Assembly (NCBI RefSeq): GCF_900112365.1
Contig: NZ_FOLQ01000003.1
Location: forward strand, 310,001-374,000
DNA: 64,000 bases
Direction: 5' to 3'
Origin: Spirosoma endophyticum
Lineage (GTDB): Bacteria > Bacteroidota > Bacteroidia > Cytophagales > Spirosomataceae
In this document: one piece after another, positions 26,609 through 34,863 of the stretch
Position numbering within the stretch: the stretch's first letter is position 1
Layout of the letters: every line of letters starts with the position of its first letter
Position numbers and translations under genes: made by a program
Notes under the pieces: generated by a model
Database searches by the model: none
What the model was told of the DNA's origin: nothing
What the model saw: only the letters and a program-made list of their open reading frames with translations

Positions 26609-27199
26609 ATGAGTGAATTAGTAAACGATATTTCAATAATCGAGGAGCCAGAGGAAACGCTCTCAATGAATCCTAGAAAATTTATTCTGTGGTTATTCAT
26701 TGTTAGTATCATTATGCTTTTTGCCGCTATGACCAGCGCCTATTTGGTTCGTAGGGCCGAAGGAAATTGGCTGGAGTATGATATTCCGTCAATATTTACG
26801 TATAGTTCGGTAATTTTAGTTGTTAGCAGCCTGACTATGCACTGGGCCTATATGGCTGCAAAAAAAGATAACTTTGGCAGCCTGAAGATAGCGATAACCA
26901 TTACTTTTGTGCTCGGAGCAATTTTTCTATACATGCAGTTCCAAGGCTGGGTTGAGTTGGTCAACGAAAATGTATTTTTTGTTGGCAATCCAGCGGGTTC
27001 ATTTATGTATATTTTTACTGGCTTGCATGGATTTCACCTAATTTCGGGTTTGCTGGTGCTAGTCGTTGCTTTAATAGCTTCATTTCGGCTTCGGATTCAT
27101 GCTAAAAGTTTGAACCAGATTGAAATTGCTGCTACATACTGGCATTTTTTAGACATTTTGTGGTTGTATTTGTTTTTCTTTTTAGTCTATTTTCATTGA
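26609..27199 (+). CDS. coxC: Cytochrome c oxidase subunit III-type protein (first copy)
   Basis: A 196-residue heme-copper oxidase subunit III family member with five hydrophobic helices. Characteristic segments are MTSAYLVRRAEGNWLEYDIP and the C-terminal GLHGFHLISGLLVLVVALI ... ATYWHFLDILWLYLFFFLVYFH. It is shorter than the second copy that follows 15 bases later; tandem short and long subunit III genes are common in this phylum. Both are likely part of one oxidase. Confidence 0.92.
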   Translation: MSELVNDISIIEEPEETLSMNPRKFILWLFIVSIIMLFAAMTSAYLVRRAEGNWLEYDIPSIFTYSSVILVVSSLTMHWAYMAAKKDNFGSLKIAITITFVLGAIFLYMQFQGWVELVNENVFFVGNPAGSFMYIFTGLHGFHLISGLLVLVVALIASFRLRIHAKSLNQIEIAATYWHFLDILWLYLFFFLVYFH

Positions 27200-27214
27200 T
27201 AATCTCTTAGACGC

Positions 27215-28012
27215 ATGGCGGCTACTGTAACACACGATACCCTGACAACTGACTCGGAGCAAGTGTTCGACAAAAAAACCTGGATGGGTGGTGTCGAGCC
27301 CATGAAAGTAAGCTACGGCAAGCTGATGATGTGGTTCTTCCTAATCTCAGATACGTTTACATTCTCAGCATTGCTGGTAACCTACGGTCTGATTCGGTAT
27401 AGCTATCCTGCTTGGGACCCAGCCATTTATGGTGAAGTATTCAAATTCTCGAACCTTTACTGGCCTTCACCAGAGCATGTATACAACTCTGTCCCATTCC
27501 TGCATGGAGTAGATTTGCCGCTGATTTTTGTCGGTATTATGACATTTATCCTCATCTTCAGTAGCGTTACGATGGTGTTAGCAGTTGAAGCAGGTCACCG
27601 GATGGATCAGGCTGACGTTGAGAAATACATGTTATGGACGATTTTAGGCGGTTTTACCTTTTTGGGAAGTCAGGCTTGGGAATGGAGTCACTTTATTCAT
27701 GGTACTGAAACAGGAACCACTATTAGTGAACTTGTTAATGGACAAACAATTCAGCGGACTATTTTCGGCGCCAATCTGGTCGAAAATCAATATGGTCCCC
27801 CAGCTTTTGCCGACTTGTTCTTCTTTATTACGGGTTTTCACGGTACGCACGTATTTAGTGGTGTCGTGTTAAATATCCTAATTTTTTATAGAGCGGCTAC
27901 TGGCTTATATGCAAGACGTGGCCATTACGAAATGGTTGAGAAAGTAGGTTTATACTGGCACTTTGTCGATTTGGTTTGGGTATTTGTCTTTACATTCTTC
28001 TATCTGGTCTAA
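27215..28012 (+). CDS. Cytochrome c oxidase subunit III-type protein (second copy)
   Basis: A 265-residue subunit III homologue with an N-terminal hydrophilic arm (HDTLTTDSEQVFDKKTWMGGVEPMKVSYGKLMMWFF) and about five hydrophobic helices. The conserved end reads ITGFHGTHVFSGVVLNILIFYRAATGLYARRGHYEMVEKVGLYWHFVDLVWVFVFTFFYLV, which is diagnostic for the family. It differs in length and internal loops from the first copy, so this is an old duplication rather than a recent one. Confidence 0.93.
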   Translation: MAATVTHDTLTTDSEQVFDKKTWMGGVEPMKVSYGKLMMWFFLISDTFTFSALLVTYGLIRYSYPAWDPAIYGEVFKFSNLYWPSPEHVYNSVPFLHGVDLPLIFVGIMTFILIFSSVTMVLAVEAGHRMDQADVEKYMLWTILGGFTFLGSQAWEWSHFIHGTETGTTISELVNGQTIQRTIFGANLVENQYGPPAFADLFFFITGFHGTHVFSGVVLNILIFYRAATGLYARRGHYEMVEKVGLYWHFVDLVWVFVFTFFYLV

Positions 28013-28025
28013 TTACTTTTTTGTT

Positions 28026-28349
28026 ATGTCTGATCATACACACGGAACTCACGAAGTTGGCGAGATACCACCCGCAAATACGGGTCTCATCTGGCGCACA
28101 TTTGTTATCCTGTCGGTTATTACAGCTTTTGAATTTACGCTGGCTTATTTCATGAAAGCCGGAGGTTTCAGAACCTCTATTTTCGTACTGATGACCCTGG
28201 TAAAAGCTTTCTACATTGTCGGTGAGTTTATGCACCTTAAGCACGAAGTAAAAAGCTTAATCTGGGCGATTGTAATACCTGTAATTTTTATCGTTTGGTT
28301 ACTCATTGCATTATTGACCGAAGGCGGTTCAATTTTTGAATTACGATAA
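28026..28349 (+). CDS. Cytochrome c oxidase subunit IV-type small membrane protein
   Basis: A 107-residue membrane protein with three hydrophobic helices (WRTFVILSVITAFEFTLAYFM, TSIFVLMTLVKAFYIVGEFMHL and LIWAIVIPVIFIVWLLIALL). The KAFYIVGEFMHLKHE motif is typical of the bacterial subunit IV (COX4_pro/CtaF) family. The ATG at 28026 is chosen because the longer frame overlaps the previous gene. It stabilises the oxidase but carries no cofactor. Confidence 0.9.
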   Translation: MSDHTHGTHEVGEIPPANTGLIWRTFVILSVITAFEFTLAYFMKAGGFRTSIFVLMTLVKAFYIVGEFMHLKHEVKSLIWAIVIPVIFIVWLLIALLTEGGSIFELR

Positions 28350-28352
28350 CCC

Positions 28353-29063
28353 ATGACGGTCACTCGAAAAGCCGGGATCCTGCTCGCTACGCTGCTGGTC
28401 CCGGCTTTGCTGTATTTATTCCTGCGGTTTGGCACACAAAACCACTTTGTTCTACCTCGATACCTGCCCAAAATTGACTCGGCTAGAGGAGAGCCATTGA
28501 TGGGAAAGGTTACGTTGCCGGACGGTCGTGAAGTGACCGATACGATCTACAATCATATTCCGCCATTCAAGCTGATTGATCAGGATGGAAAAGAGGTGAA
28601 TCAATCTATAGTAAAGGACAAGATATACGTAGCAGATTTTTTCTTTACTCGTTGCGGGACGATTTGTCCAAGAATCGCTTCACAACTCACCCGTGTGCAG
28701 GACATTTTTCGGGCTAATCCTAATATCGTTTTTCTCTCGCATACCGTAGACCCCGAACATGACCGGCCGGCGCAGCTAAAAGCCTACGCACAGAAATATG
28801 AAGCCATATCCGGAAAGTGGTATTTTTTAACGGGAAGTAAAGCGGAGATCTATGGTCTTGCTATGCATGGGTATTATCTGCCAACGGTAGATGCGGGCGT
28901 AAAGGAGGGTAAGCCTGACGAAACTTTTATCCATAGTGAAAAGTTGGTATTAGTGGATAAGCAGGGTATTGTCAGAGGGTTTTATGACGGTACAAACAAA
29001 GAAGATGTGGATCGTTTAGTACTTGAAATTCGAGTGTTACTGGACATTTACGATAAGGAATAA
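28353..29063 (+). CDS. sco: SCO1/SenC-family copper chaperone
   Basis: A 236-residue membrane-anchored thioredoxin-fold protein that helps build the CuA centre of subunit II. The N-terminal helix is ILLATLLVPALLYLFLRF. The copper motif CGTICP has cysteines 101 and 105, and the third ligand is His194 in FIHSEK. It begins 3 bases after the subunit IV gene. The position inside the oxidase operon supports a dedicated role. Confidence 0.95.
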   Translation: MTVTRKAGILLATLLVPALLYLFLRFGTQNHFVLPRYLPKIDSARGEPLMGKVTLPDGREVTDTIYNHIPPFKLIDQDGKEVNQSIVKDKIYVADFFFTRCGTICPRIASQLTRVQDIFRANPNIVFLSHTVDPEHDRPAQLKAYAQKYEAISGKWYFLTGSKAEIYGLAMHGYYLPTVDAGVKEGKPDETFIHSEKLVLVDKQGIVRGFYDGTNKEDVDRLVLEIRVLLDIYDKE

Positions 29064-29064
29064 T

Positions 29065-29616
29065 ATGGCAAGTATGGAAACATTGCAACCCGTCCAGGAA
29101 CAGAAAGCAAACCGAGTCATTAATATCCTCTCCATAGCGATTCCGGTTGCTGTAGCGGTGTTATTAGGAATTCGACAAAAAGTTGATTTAGGTCATTGGA
29201 CAACTTATTTGCCGCATTTGAATGGTCTTATTAATTCCATTACGTCGGTTTTACTGCTAATGGGATTATATTTTATTAAGCAGAAAAACGTGCTGGCTCA
29301 TAGAATTACTATGCTGACTGCATTTAGCCTGGGGTCGCTGTTTCTGGTTTGCTATGTACTGTACCATTTAACTAATGAATCAACGCCATTTGGTGGGGAG
29401 GGCATTATCCGACCGATTTATTATTTCCTTTTGGTATCGCACATCGTTCTGTCGATAGTCGTAGTATGGTTTGTATTAAGAGCCGTCTATTTTGCGTTGA
29501 GTGGTCAAATCGCTAAACACAAACAAACCGTAAAGTACGCGTTCCCAATTTGGTTATACGTTAGTATTACAGGTGTGGTTGTTTATTTGATGATTAGACC
29601 GTATTACGTTCATTAA
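29065..29616 (+). CDS. DUF420 family membrane protein
   Basis: A 183-residue membrane protein with five hydrophobic segments, of the DUF420 family often found beside cytochrome oxidase genes. Histidines occur within the helices (LPHLNGLINSITSVLLLMG, YVLYHLTNE and FLLVSHIVLSIVVVWFVLRAVYFALSGQIAKHK), a pattern that resembles CtaG- or SURF-type assembly factors; the true role is not established. The ATG at 29065 is one base after the Sco stop, and the longer frame overlapping sco is rejected. Confidence 0.88.
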   Translation: MASMETLQPVQEQKANRVINILSIAIPVAVAVLLGIRQKVDLGHWTTYLPHLNGLINSITSVLLLMGLYFIKQKNVLAHRITMLTAFSLGSLFLVCYVLYHLTNESTPFGGEGIIRPIYYFLLVSHIVLSIVVVWFVLRAVYFALSGQIAKHKQTVKYAFPIWLYVSITGVVVYLMIRPYYVH

Positions 29617-29627
29617 TTAGAAAAGCC

Positions 29628-29909
29628 ATGAGAAGTTGGAAAGTGTGGTTGATAATCCTTGTTTTTCTGGCTATTACGCCAGATTTGATGGCCCAGTGCG
29701 CTATGTGCCGGGGAACAGTTGAGAGTACGGTCAGTAATGGACGTAGTACCGTTGCTTCCCAGTTAAATTTGGGTATCTTGTACTTATTAGTTGCGCCTTA
29801 TCTGATTGTAGCTTCAATTGGATACTTGTGGTACCGAAACAGTAAGCGTGAGCATGGAAGACGTCTCGAAATTGCAGGCCGCGTTAAACGGGCTTTGTCC
29901 CAGATGTAG
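29628..29909 (+). CDS. Small membrane protein with a CxxC motif
   Basis: A 93-residue protein of unknown function. It has a signal peptide or first helix (KVWLIILVFLAITPDLMA), immediately followed by QCAMCRGTVES, and a second hydrophobic helix (NLGILYLLVAPYLIVASIGYLWY) with a basic tail. The CAMC pair at the start of the mature protein could bind copper or be redox active. Its 3' end overlaps the DUF983 gene by 56 bases in another frame. The position after sco and DUF420 suggests a role in oxidase assembly, but this is inference. Confidence 0.82.
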   Translation: MRSWKVWLIILVFLAITPDLMAQCAMCRGTVESTVSNGRSTVASQLNLGILYLLVAPYLIVASIGYLWYRNSKREHGRRLEIAGRVKRALSQM

Positions 29910-30231
29910 AAAAGGGAAGATTTTCAGAAAACCCTTCTATTCTCCTCGTGGCTTCGACGAGATGTATGAACATTGTCCACACTGCGGACTACGTTATGAA
30001 GTCGAGCCAGGGTATTTTGTTGGGGCAATGTACGTTAGCTACGCTATATCTGGAGGAGTCGCTTTAGTGATTGGTTTCTTATTATTTTATTTCGGAGGAG
30101 ATCCTGAGGGTTGGGTGTATGCCGCCGTTGTTGCACCTGTAATGCTGATTATTGCGCCAATCAATTTTCGAATATCACGCGTCATCTGGCTATACTACGT
30201 AGCGGGCATCAAATATGTTAAAGGGCTGTAA
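29854..30231 (+). CDS. DUF983 family membrane protein
   Basis: A 125-residue protein with an N-terminal zinc-ribbon-like region (CPRCRKGKIF ... YEHCPHCGLRYE; two CxxC pairs) and two membrane helices (YAISGGVALVIGFLLFYF and YAAVVAPVMLIIAPINFRI). This is the DUF983 layout, found near respiratory genes in many bacteria; no function is established. The ATG at 29854 is used because the frame before it lacks conserved residues. The stop codon lies in the loop of the terminator hairpin that ends the cluster. Confidence 0.88.
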   Translation: MEDVSKLQAALNGLCPRCRKGKIFRKPFYSPRGFDEMYEHCPHCGLRYEVEPGYFVGAMYVSYAISGGVALVIGFLLFYFGGDPEGWVYAAVVAPVMLIIAPINFRISRVIWLYYVAGIKYVKGL

Positions 30232-30244
30232 AAGCCCTTTTTTT
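30220..30244 (+). terminator. Terminator at the end of the respiratory cluster
   Basis: AAAGGGCT (30220-30227) pairs with AGCCCTTT (30233-30240), followed by T residues. The TAA of the DUF983 gene at 30229-30231 sits inside the 5-base loop, so translating ribosomes would cover the hairpin. Confidence 0.82.
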
Positions 30245-30352
30245 ATGGCTAAAAAATCCTTTAAGCCATGAATTAGAAAATTTGAAAAAAATAGTCACTA
30301 CGTGCAACCTCCTCCCCACTATCTTGCATCTTGTCAAAGAACCTAAACAGAC

Positions 30353-30973
30353 ATGCTTCGACTTATACCGTTTTTTACGACTGAAGCGCAGCTAATTGCT
30401 GCCTTGAAGCGGGGCGAAAGCCGCGCTCACAAGATCGTATATGAGCGATTTTCGGGCAAGATGTTGGCCGTATGTACTCGTTATTGTGCCAACCGTGCTG
30501 ATGCCGAAGAAGTGATGCTGGATGGGTTTATGCGGGTATTTGAAAAGATTACACAGTTCCGGGAAAATGGCAGTTTTGAGGGATGGATACGACGCGTCAT
30601 GGTCACAGAATCATTAATGTTTCTGCGCAAATCGAAACAATGGCGGCAGGAAGTACCTATTGAGGAAGTAACCGTTGAGCCAGATTATGAATGGGCTGAT
30701 ACCGCCGTTAACGGAAACGATTTATTACGTATTGTGAATCAACTTCCTGACGGATATCGTACAGTCTTTAACCTATATGCCATTGAAGGCTACGCGCATG
30801 CCGAAATTGCCGAGATGCTGGGTATTTCAGAGGGCACCTCGAAATCGCAGTTAAGTCGTGCCCGAACCATGTTGCAAGCGAACTTGAAGAAATTAGAACA
30901 GGAAGCGATTTCACAACAGCGGTCTGGACAAACTGAAAACTATGAAAAAGCCTATAGAAAAACTGCCAATTGA
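30353..30973 (+). CDS. ECF sigma factor (RNA polymerase sigma-70 family)
   Basis: A 206-residue ECF-type sigma factor. Region 2 reads AHKIVYERFSGKMLAVCTRYCANRADAEEVMLDGFMRVFEKI; region 4 reads VNQLPDGYRTVFNLYAIEGYAHAEIAEMLGISEGTSKSQLSRARTMLQANLKKL. The GTSKSQLSRAR helix and the IEGYAHAEIAE motif are typical of a Bacteroidota group linked to membrane anti-sigma factors and envelope proteins. It is followed with a 32-base overlap by a membrane protein that could be its anti-sigma partner. Confidence 0.94.
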   Translation: MLRLIPFFTTEAQLIAALKRGESRAHKIVYERFSGKMLAVCTRYCANRADAEEVMLDGFMRVFEKITQFRENGSFEGWIRRVMVTESLMFLRKSKQWRQEVPIEEVTVEPDYEWADTAVNGNDLLRIVNQLPDGYRTVFNLYAIEGYAHAEIAEMLGISEGTSKSQLSRARTMLQANLKKLEQEAISQQRSGQTENYEKAYRKTAN

Positions 30974-31856
30974 CGAGCTATTTGCCCGGAAATTAGGCAA
31001 TATGTCATTGCCGCCCAAGGCTGATGGTTTTGAGCGGCTACAGGCGCGTATGGGGCAAGGTAAACCCGAAGCGAAGATCGTATTCTGGCAGAATCCATCC
31101 GTCCAGCGATATATGGCGGCAGCAGCCTGCCTTCTTCTGGTATGTCTTTTTGGATGGCTCTATTGGCCTGCTGGTAAGGGAATGGTGTCTGATGACACAC
31201 AAATAGCTGTAAATAAATCGGTTGTGCCTGAACGAATGCCCACCCAAACACAGAAGGAGAAAGTCCAGCCCGTAGAAAACGAGGGGCCTGACGTAAAAGC
31301 ACCCGATCTGCTTGAACAAAAAGCCGCGGTTCAACAACTGGCCAACGTTGATAAACCTTCCGTAAACAAATCAGATACTGGTCGTTCGATAAAACAGTCA
31401 CAAAAGACGGCTAAACCAAGTCTTAAAGACGTAGCGCCAGTCGCTAACGAACCTGTTTTGGCGCAAATAAAATCGGTGGAGAGGAAGCCTGAGCCCACTA
31501 CGTCGCTTATGACCAATCCGACTAATGTGGCAACGTCTGAGCAACTGGCTGAAAATAAAATAGTGTCTAAGCCAGCTCCGGCTGCTGAGCGCGTTTTGGT
31601 CGTAACCATCGCCGAGCCAGAAGCCTTAGTGGCCGCCCGACAGGCTGCAGTCGCGTCAATAGAAGAGAAATCAACTGTAGCTGATAAATCAGCGAAAGAA
31701 GCCAAGGGGAATAGCCTGTGGCAACAGGTAAAACGAATCAAACAGGGCGAAGTATTGGCCCGTGGAGACAATAGTGATAATGAAAGTAGCTTGCTCGGAC
31801 GTGCCTACAGCGGGTTGAAACACAGTTTGGAAAAAGATAAATCAGCTAAACAATGA
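30942..31856 (+). CDS. Putative membrane anti-sigma factor or regulator
   Basis: A 304-residue protein with a short cytoplasmic N-terminus (MKKPIEKLPIDELFARKLGNMSLPPKADGFERLQARM), a single membrane helix (YMAAAACLLLVCLFGWLYW), and a long periplasmic part rich in Lys, Pro, Ala, Thr and Gln that looks disordered. There is no classical FecR or zinc-containing anti-sigma domain. The placement directly after an ECF sigma gene, the overlap, and the N-in single-pass topology suggest it holds the sigma factor at the membrane. Its stop overlaps the next start as ATGA. Confidence 0.72.
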   Translation: MKKPIEKLPIDELFARKLGNMSLPPKADGFERLQARMGQGKPEAKIVFWQNPSVQRYMAAAACLLLVCLFGWLYWPAGKGMVSDDTQIAVNKSVVPERMPTQTQKEKVQPVENEGPDVKAPDLLEQKAAVQQLANVDKPSVNKSDTGRSIKQSQKTAKPSLKDVAPVANEPVLAQIKSVERKPEPTTSLMTNPTNVATSEQLAENKIVSKPAPAAERVLVVTIAEPEALVAARQAAVASIEEKSTVADKSAKEAKGNSLWQQVKRIKQGEVLARGDNSDNESSLLGRAYSGLKHSLEKDKSAKQ

Positions 31857-32878
31857 ACGGTTTATTACGTGTAGGCGCTGTAGCGAGCCTATTTTTGACA
31901 ATGATCACAGGTGTTCAGGCAACCCCTGCGCATCCTGCCGACTCACTCGTTATTCGATTCGCGAACCGAACCCGTCTGGTTATTTATGCTCCCGATAAAG
32001 CCGGTATTCAAGCCTTATCAAATTACGATCTGAATAAAATTGTGCGCGAAATGGGGATGAAACTAGATTCTGTTCCGGGTGGCCCAACGGCGATTTCGCA
32101 GGATGGAAACCGGTTTTTGAAAGATACCGTATTGGTGGTTACGCAGAAAAAAGACGGCGTAACTACTATTGTAATCAACGGGAAGAGCGACACGACCCAA
32201 ACAGGCACACAAAATAAAGATACCAATAAGAAAGACTATGAATGGACCAAGCGCCGGAATCGGGGAAATAGTGGGCGCTTTGATTATGGGCTAAGTATTG
32301 GTTTAAATAACTTCATTCAGCAAAGTGCTTCTCCAGCTTATCCAGAGGATAGTTACGATTTGCGACCGCTAGGTTCTCGCTACGTAGCCTTATCCATAGG
32401 AGCCATGCCAACGATTGCTCGGGGTAAGTACGCGTCTCTGAAGCTGTACTATGGTTTGGAAGTGGCCTGGAATAACTTCATGTTCGAGGGAAACAACGTA
32501 GCCGAAAAGACGCCAACCGGCGTAGCGTTCCCGGATGCAGGCCGGGACTTGCAAAAAAGCAAACTGACCGTTTGCACTATTGGTATTCCGGTTGTGCCGC
32601 GGGTTACGTTCTATAACAACGATGGTAAGAAAGTATGCCACATCGGTTTGGGCGGCTATGTGAACTATCGACTCGACAGTTATCGAAAAATAAAGGAAGC
32701 GGATGGTAGTAAAGACCGCAGGCATTCAGATTACGATTTGAGCAATATCCGATATGGCGTCATGGCCCATTTGGGTATCCAGAGTTTAGCTTTTTTTGTC
32801 AAGTATGATCTGAGTCCTTTATTCGAAGCGGGTAAAGGACCTGACGTTCGAACCCTTACATTTGGGCTTGGTTTCTAA
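31853..32878 (+). CDS. Outer-membrane beta-barrel protein, PorT-like
   Basis: A 341-residue protein with a signal peptide (LRVGAVASLFLTMITGVQA), a small N-terminal domain (residues 25-125) and a C-terminal half of alternating amphipathic strands ending GPDVRTLTFGLGF, with the terminal aromatic residue of barrel proteins. It resembles PorT/outer-membrane-protein beta-barrel families but has no diagnostic motif that I can name. The ATGA overlap with the preceding putative anti-sigma gene suggests that sigma, anchor and barrel form one sensing or homeostasis unit. Confidence 0.75.
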   Translation: MNGLLRVGAVASLFLTMITGVQATPAHPADSLVIRFANRTRLVIYAPDKAGIQALSNYDLNKIVREMGMKLDSVPGGPTAISQDGNRFLKDTVLVVTQKKDGVTTIVINGKSDTTQTGTQNKDTNKKDYEWTKRRNRGNSGRFDYGLSIGLNNFIQQSASPAYPEDSYDLRPLGSRYVALSIGAMPTIARGKYASLKLYYGLEVAWNNFMFEGNNVAEKTPTGVAFPDAGRDLQKSKLTVCTIGIPVVPRVTFYNNDGKKVCHIGLGGYVNYRLDSYRKIKEADGSKDRRHSDYDLSNIRYGVMAHLGIQSLAFFVKYDLSPLFEAGKGPDVRTLTFGLGF

Positions 32879-32881
32879 TGT

Positions 32882-33712
32882 ATGTCGGACAAAATCATTT
32901 CTATCATTGGCTGTGGATGGCTTGGTTTGCCCCTGGCGGAACAACTTGTAAAAACCGGTTTTACGGTCAAAGGCAGTACTACATCGGCTGAGAAAGTTGG
33001 ATTGTTACGTCAGAAAGGAGTAAATGCCTATCAGCTTCAGCTTAATCCTGAGCCCGTTGGAAATCTTGCCGCTCTTGCGCAAGCCGATACGTTAATTATT
33101 GATATTCCACCCAAAGCGGGCAAGCTAGGCGACGATTTCCATCCACAGCAGATTCAGCATTTGATTGACGCGATACGTAAGGCGTCCGTAAAGCACGTTA
33201 TCTACGTTAGTTCTACGTCGGTTTATCCTGATTTGAATCGGGTTGTGGTTGAAGAAGACGTAGTAAATATGGAGCAATCGGCGGCACAGGCATTGGTTCA
33301 GGCTGAACAGTTGGTACAGAGACTTGAACCAGCCTGTCACGTAACCATTTTACGCTGTGGCGGATTGCTTGGCTATGATCGTATGCCGGGGAAGTATGTT
33401 GCTGGCAAGACTGTAGACACGGGGGCTGTGCCAGTCAACTACCTTCATCCCGATGATGCCGTTGGTATTCTGGTAGCTATTATTCAGAGAACTATAACCG
33501 GCACGTTCAACGCCGTATCGCCGGAGCATCCTACGCGGGAGGCTATTTACCGAAAAAACTGCGCTGATTTCGGTTATGAGTTACCAACATTCGTTACGCC
33601 AGCCGAACCAATTCCTTACAAAGTTATTAGCCCTGCGAAACTGATTCAGGCCACAAATTATTCGTATACATATCCTGACCCTTTGCAATTTTTTTATCGG
33701 TCAGGAACGTAG
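32882..33712 (+). CDS. NAD(P)-dependent sugar epimerase-like protein (SDR family)
   Basis: A 276-residue extended-SDR-like protein. The N-terminal Rossmann motif is IISIIGCGWLGLPLAEQLV, and the substrate-site strand is HVIYVSSTSVYPD. The usual YxxxK pair is not evident, and the protein is shorter than typical epimerases, which fits the YeeZ-type group of atypical SDR proteins. Substrate and reaction are unknown. It starts 3 bases after the previous gene and overlaps the convergent glycosyltransferase by 12 bases. Confidence 0.85.
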   Translation: MSDKIISIIGCGWLGLPLAEQLVKTGFTVKGSTTSAEKVGLLRQKGVNAYQLQLNPEPVGNLAALAQADTLIIDIPPKAGKLGDDFHPQQIQHLIDAIRKASVKHVIYVSSTSVYPDLNRVVVEEDVVNMEQSAAQALVQAEQLVQRLEPACHVTILRCGGLLGYDRMPGKYVAGKTVDTGAVPVNYLHPDDAVGILVAIIQRTITGTFNAVSPEHPTREAIYRKNCADFGYELPTFVTPAEPIPYKVISPAKLIQATNYSYTYPDPLQFFYRSGT

Positions 33713-34849
33713 TAAATGCCGCATCCGTGTCCAGAAAAATCCTCCCGAAGATGGTTTCCTTTTAGGGGCAACGGCTCGATTCAGCGCTCCCAGGAACATA
33801 AAATATCCCTGTGCATGCCATTTTCGAAATCGATCACTAACCTGCGTATCGTGTTGAGGCATGTATGTTAACAATTGATCGAGATCGAAGCGGTCACTAG
33901 CTAGGCCAACTCCAGCGCGTTGCCCATCGATGGCATTACAAGCCTGCTCAAAATGATTCGGTTGCGGAATCATCAGAGCTGGCTTTCCTAAGTAAGCTGC
34001 TTCGCAAACTGACTCAAAGCCCGCCGTAGTAACGATGGCCTTGCAACGGCCCATAAATTCCAGAAATCGCTTGCCGTCAATGGCGTGATACGTTAGCGTT
34101 CCGTCGATCACTTGATCGGGCCCGGTGGCATCTGAATGAAAGGCATCCATTTGAATATCAGGATGTTGCCAATGAGCTTTCATTAGCTCTACCTTTAAGC
34201 CCGGCTGGGTGACGTAAGCCAGAAGTGAATCGCCTGACGTTGGTTTCATATCGGTCACTTCCTGACGTAACAAGGGTGGCACTACCCGCAATCTTTGGCG
34301 AGGTTCGTTGGCCTGTTTGTCGAACGAGAGCGCTAACAACTCAGTAGCCCCAAAGCAGGTCAGGCGGGTGTTTAACTTGAACGCCTGCCGGTAAAACCAT
34401 TGTCCCTGTGGCCGCTGAAAATCCGGGTGAAACGCCATGTATTGGTGCGCAATACAGATCATCGGCACCGATGGCCGTAGAAGTGCATAGGTCATTCCGC
34501 CCAGCATCTCGAAGAAATTAACCACGACGTCGGGTCGTTGGGTTTCTATACTGTCACGGACCTGCTTCAAACTGCGCCAGAAAGGTCGAATTTGCTGAAT
34601 GGCATAGAGTGTGGTTTTGGTGGGCTCCAGGGCATTTGTACCCGTGTTATAGACTAAGCCCGGACTAAAAATGGGCGTGATGGGCGCCGTAAATTTTTCA
34701 CTGAAAAAGGAGGCAACACCTCGCTCAGGCGTAACACCAACTATGGCACCAATGACTTCGTGACCAGCCATCTTCAAAAGCTGGGCCAGTGACAATGCCT
34801 GCGTCAGATGCCCTCGACCTTCACCTTGTATCAAAAATAAAACGCGCAT
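33701..34849 (-). CDS. Glycosyltransferase of the MurG-like (GT-B) type
   Basis: A 382-residue GT-B fold protein. The N-terminal start MRVLFLIQGEGRGHLTQALSLAQLLKMAGHEVIGAIVG is typical of glycosyltransferase family 28-like proteins, and the C-terminal donor-binding segment reads CKAIVTTAGFESVCEAAYLGKPALMIPQPNHFEQACNA. No membrane helix is present, so it would act at the cytoplasmic face. The donor and acceptor are unknown. It lies 14 bases downstream of an LpxH-like phosphoesterase on the same strand, suggesting a joint role in an envelope glycolipid. Confidence 0.87.
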   Translation of the reverse strand: MRVLFLIQGEGRGHLTQALSLAQLLKMAGHEVIGAIVGVTPERGVASFFSEKFTAPITPIFSPGLVYNTGTNALEPTKTTLYAIQQIRPFWRSLKQVRDSIETQRPDVVVNFFEMLGGMTYALLRPSVPMICIAHQYMAFHPDFQRPQGQWFYRQAFKLNTRLTCFGATELLALSFDKQANEPRQRLRVVPPLLRQEVTDMKPTSGDSLLAYVTQPGLKVELMKAHWQHPDIQMDAFHSDATGPDQVIDGTLTYHAIDGKRFLEFMGRCKAIVTTAGFESVCEAAYLGKPALMIPQPNHFEQACNAIDGQRAGVGLASDRFDLDQLLTYMPQHDTQVSDRFRKWHAQGYFMFLGALNRAVAPKRKPSSGGFFWTRMRHLLRS

Positions 34850-34863
34850 GATGCAAAGAAGAA

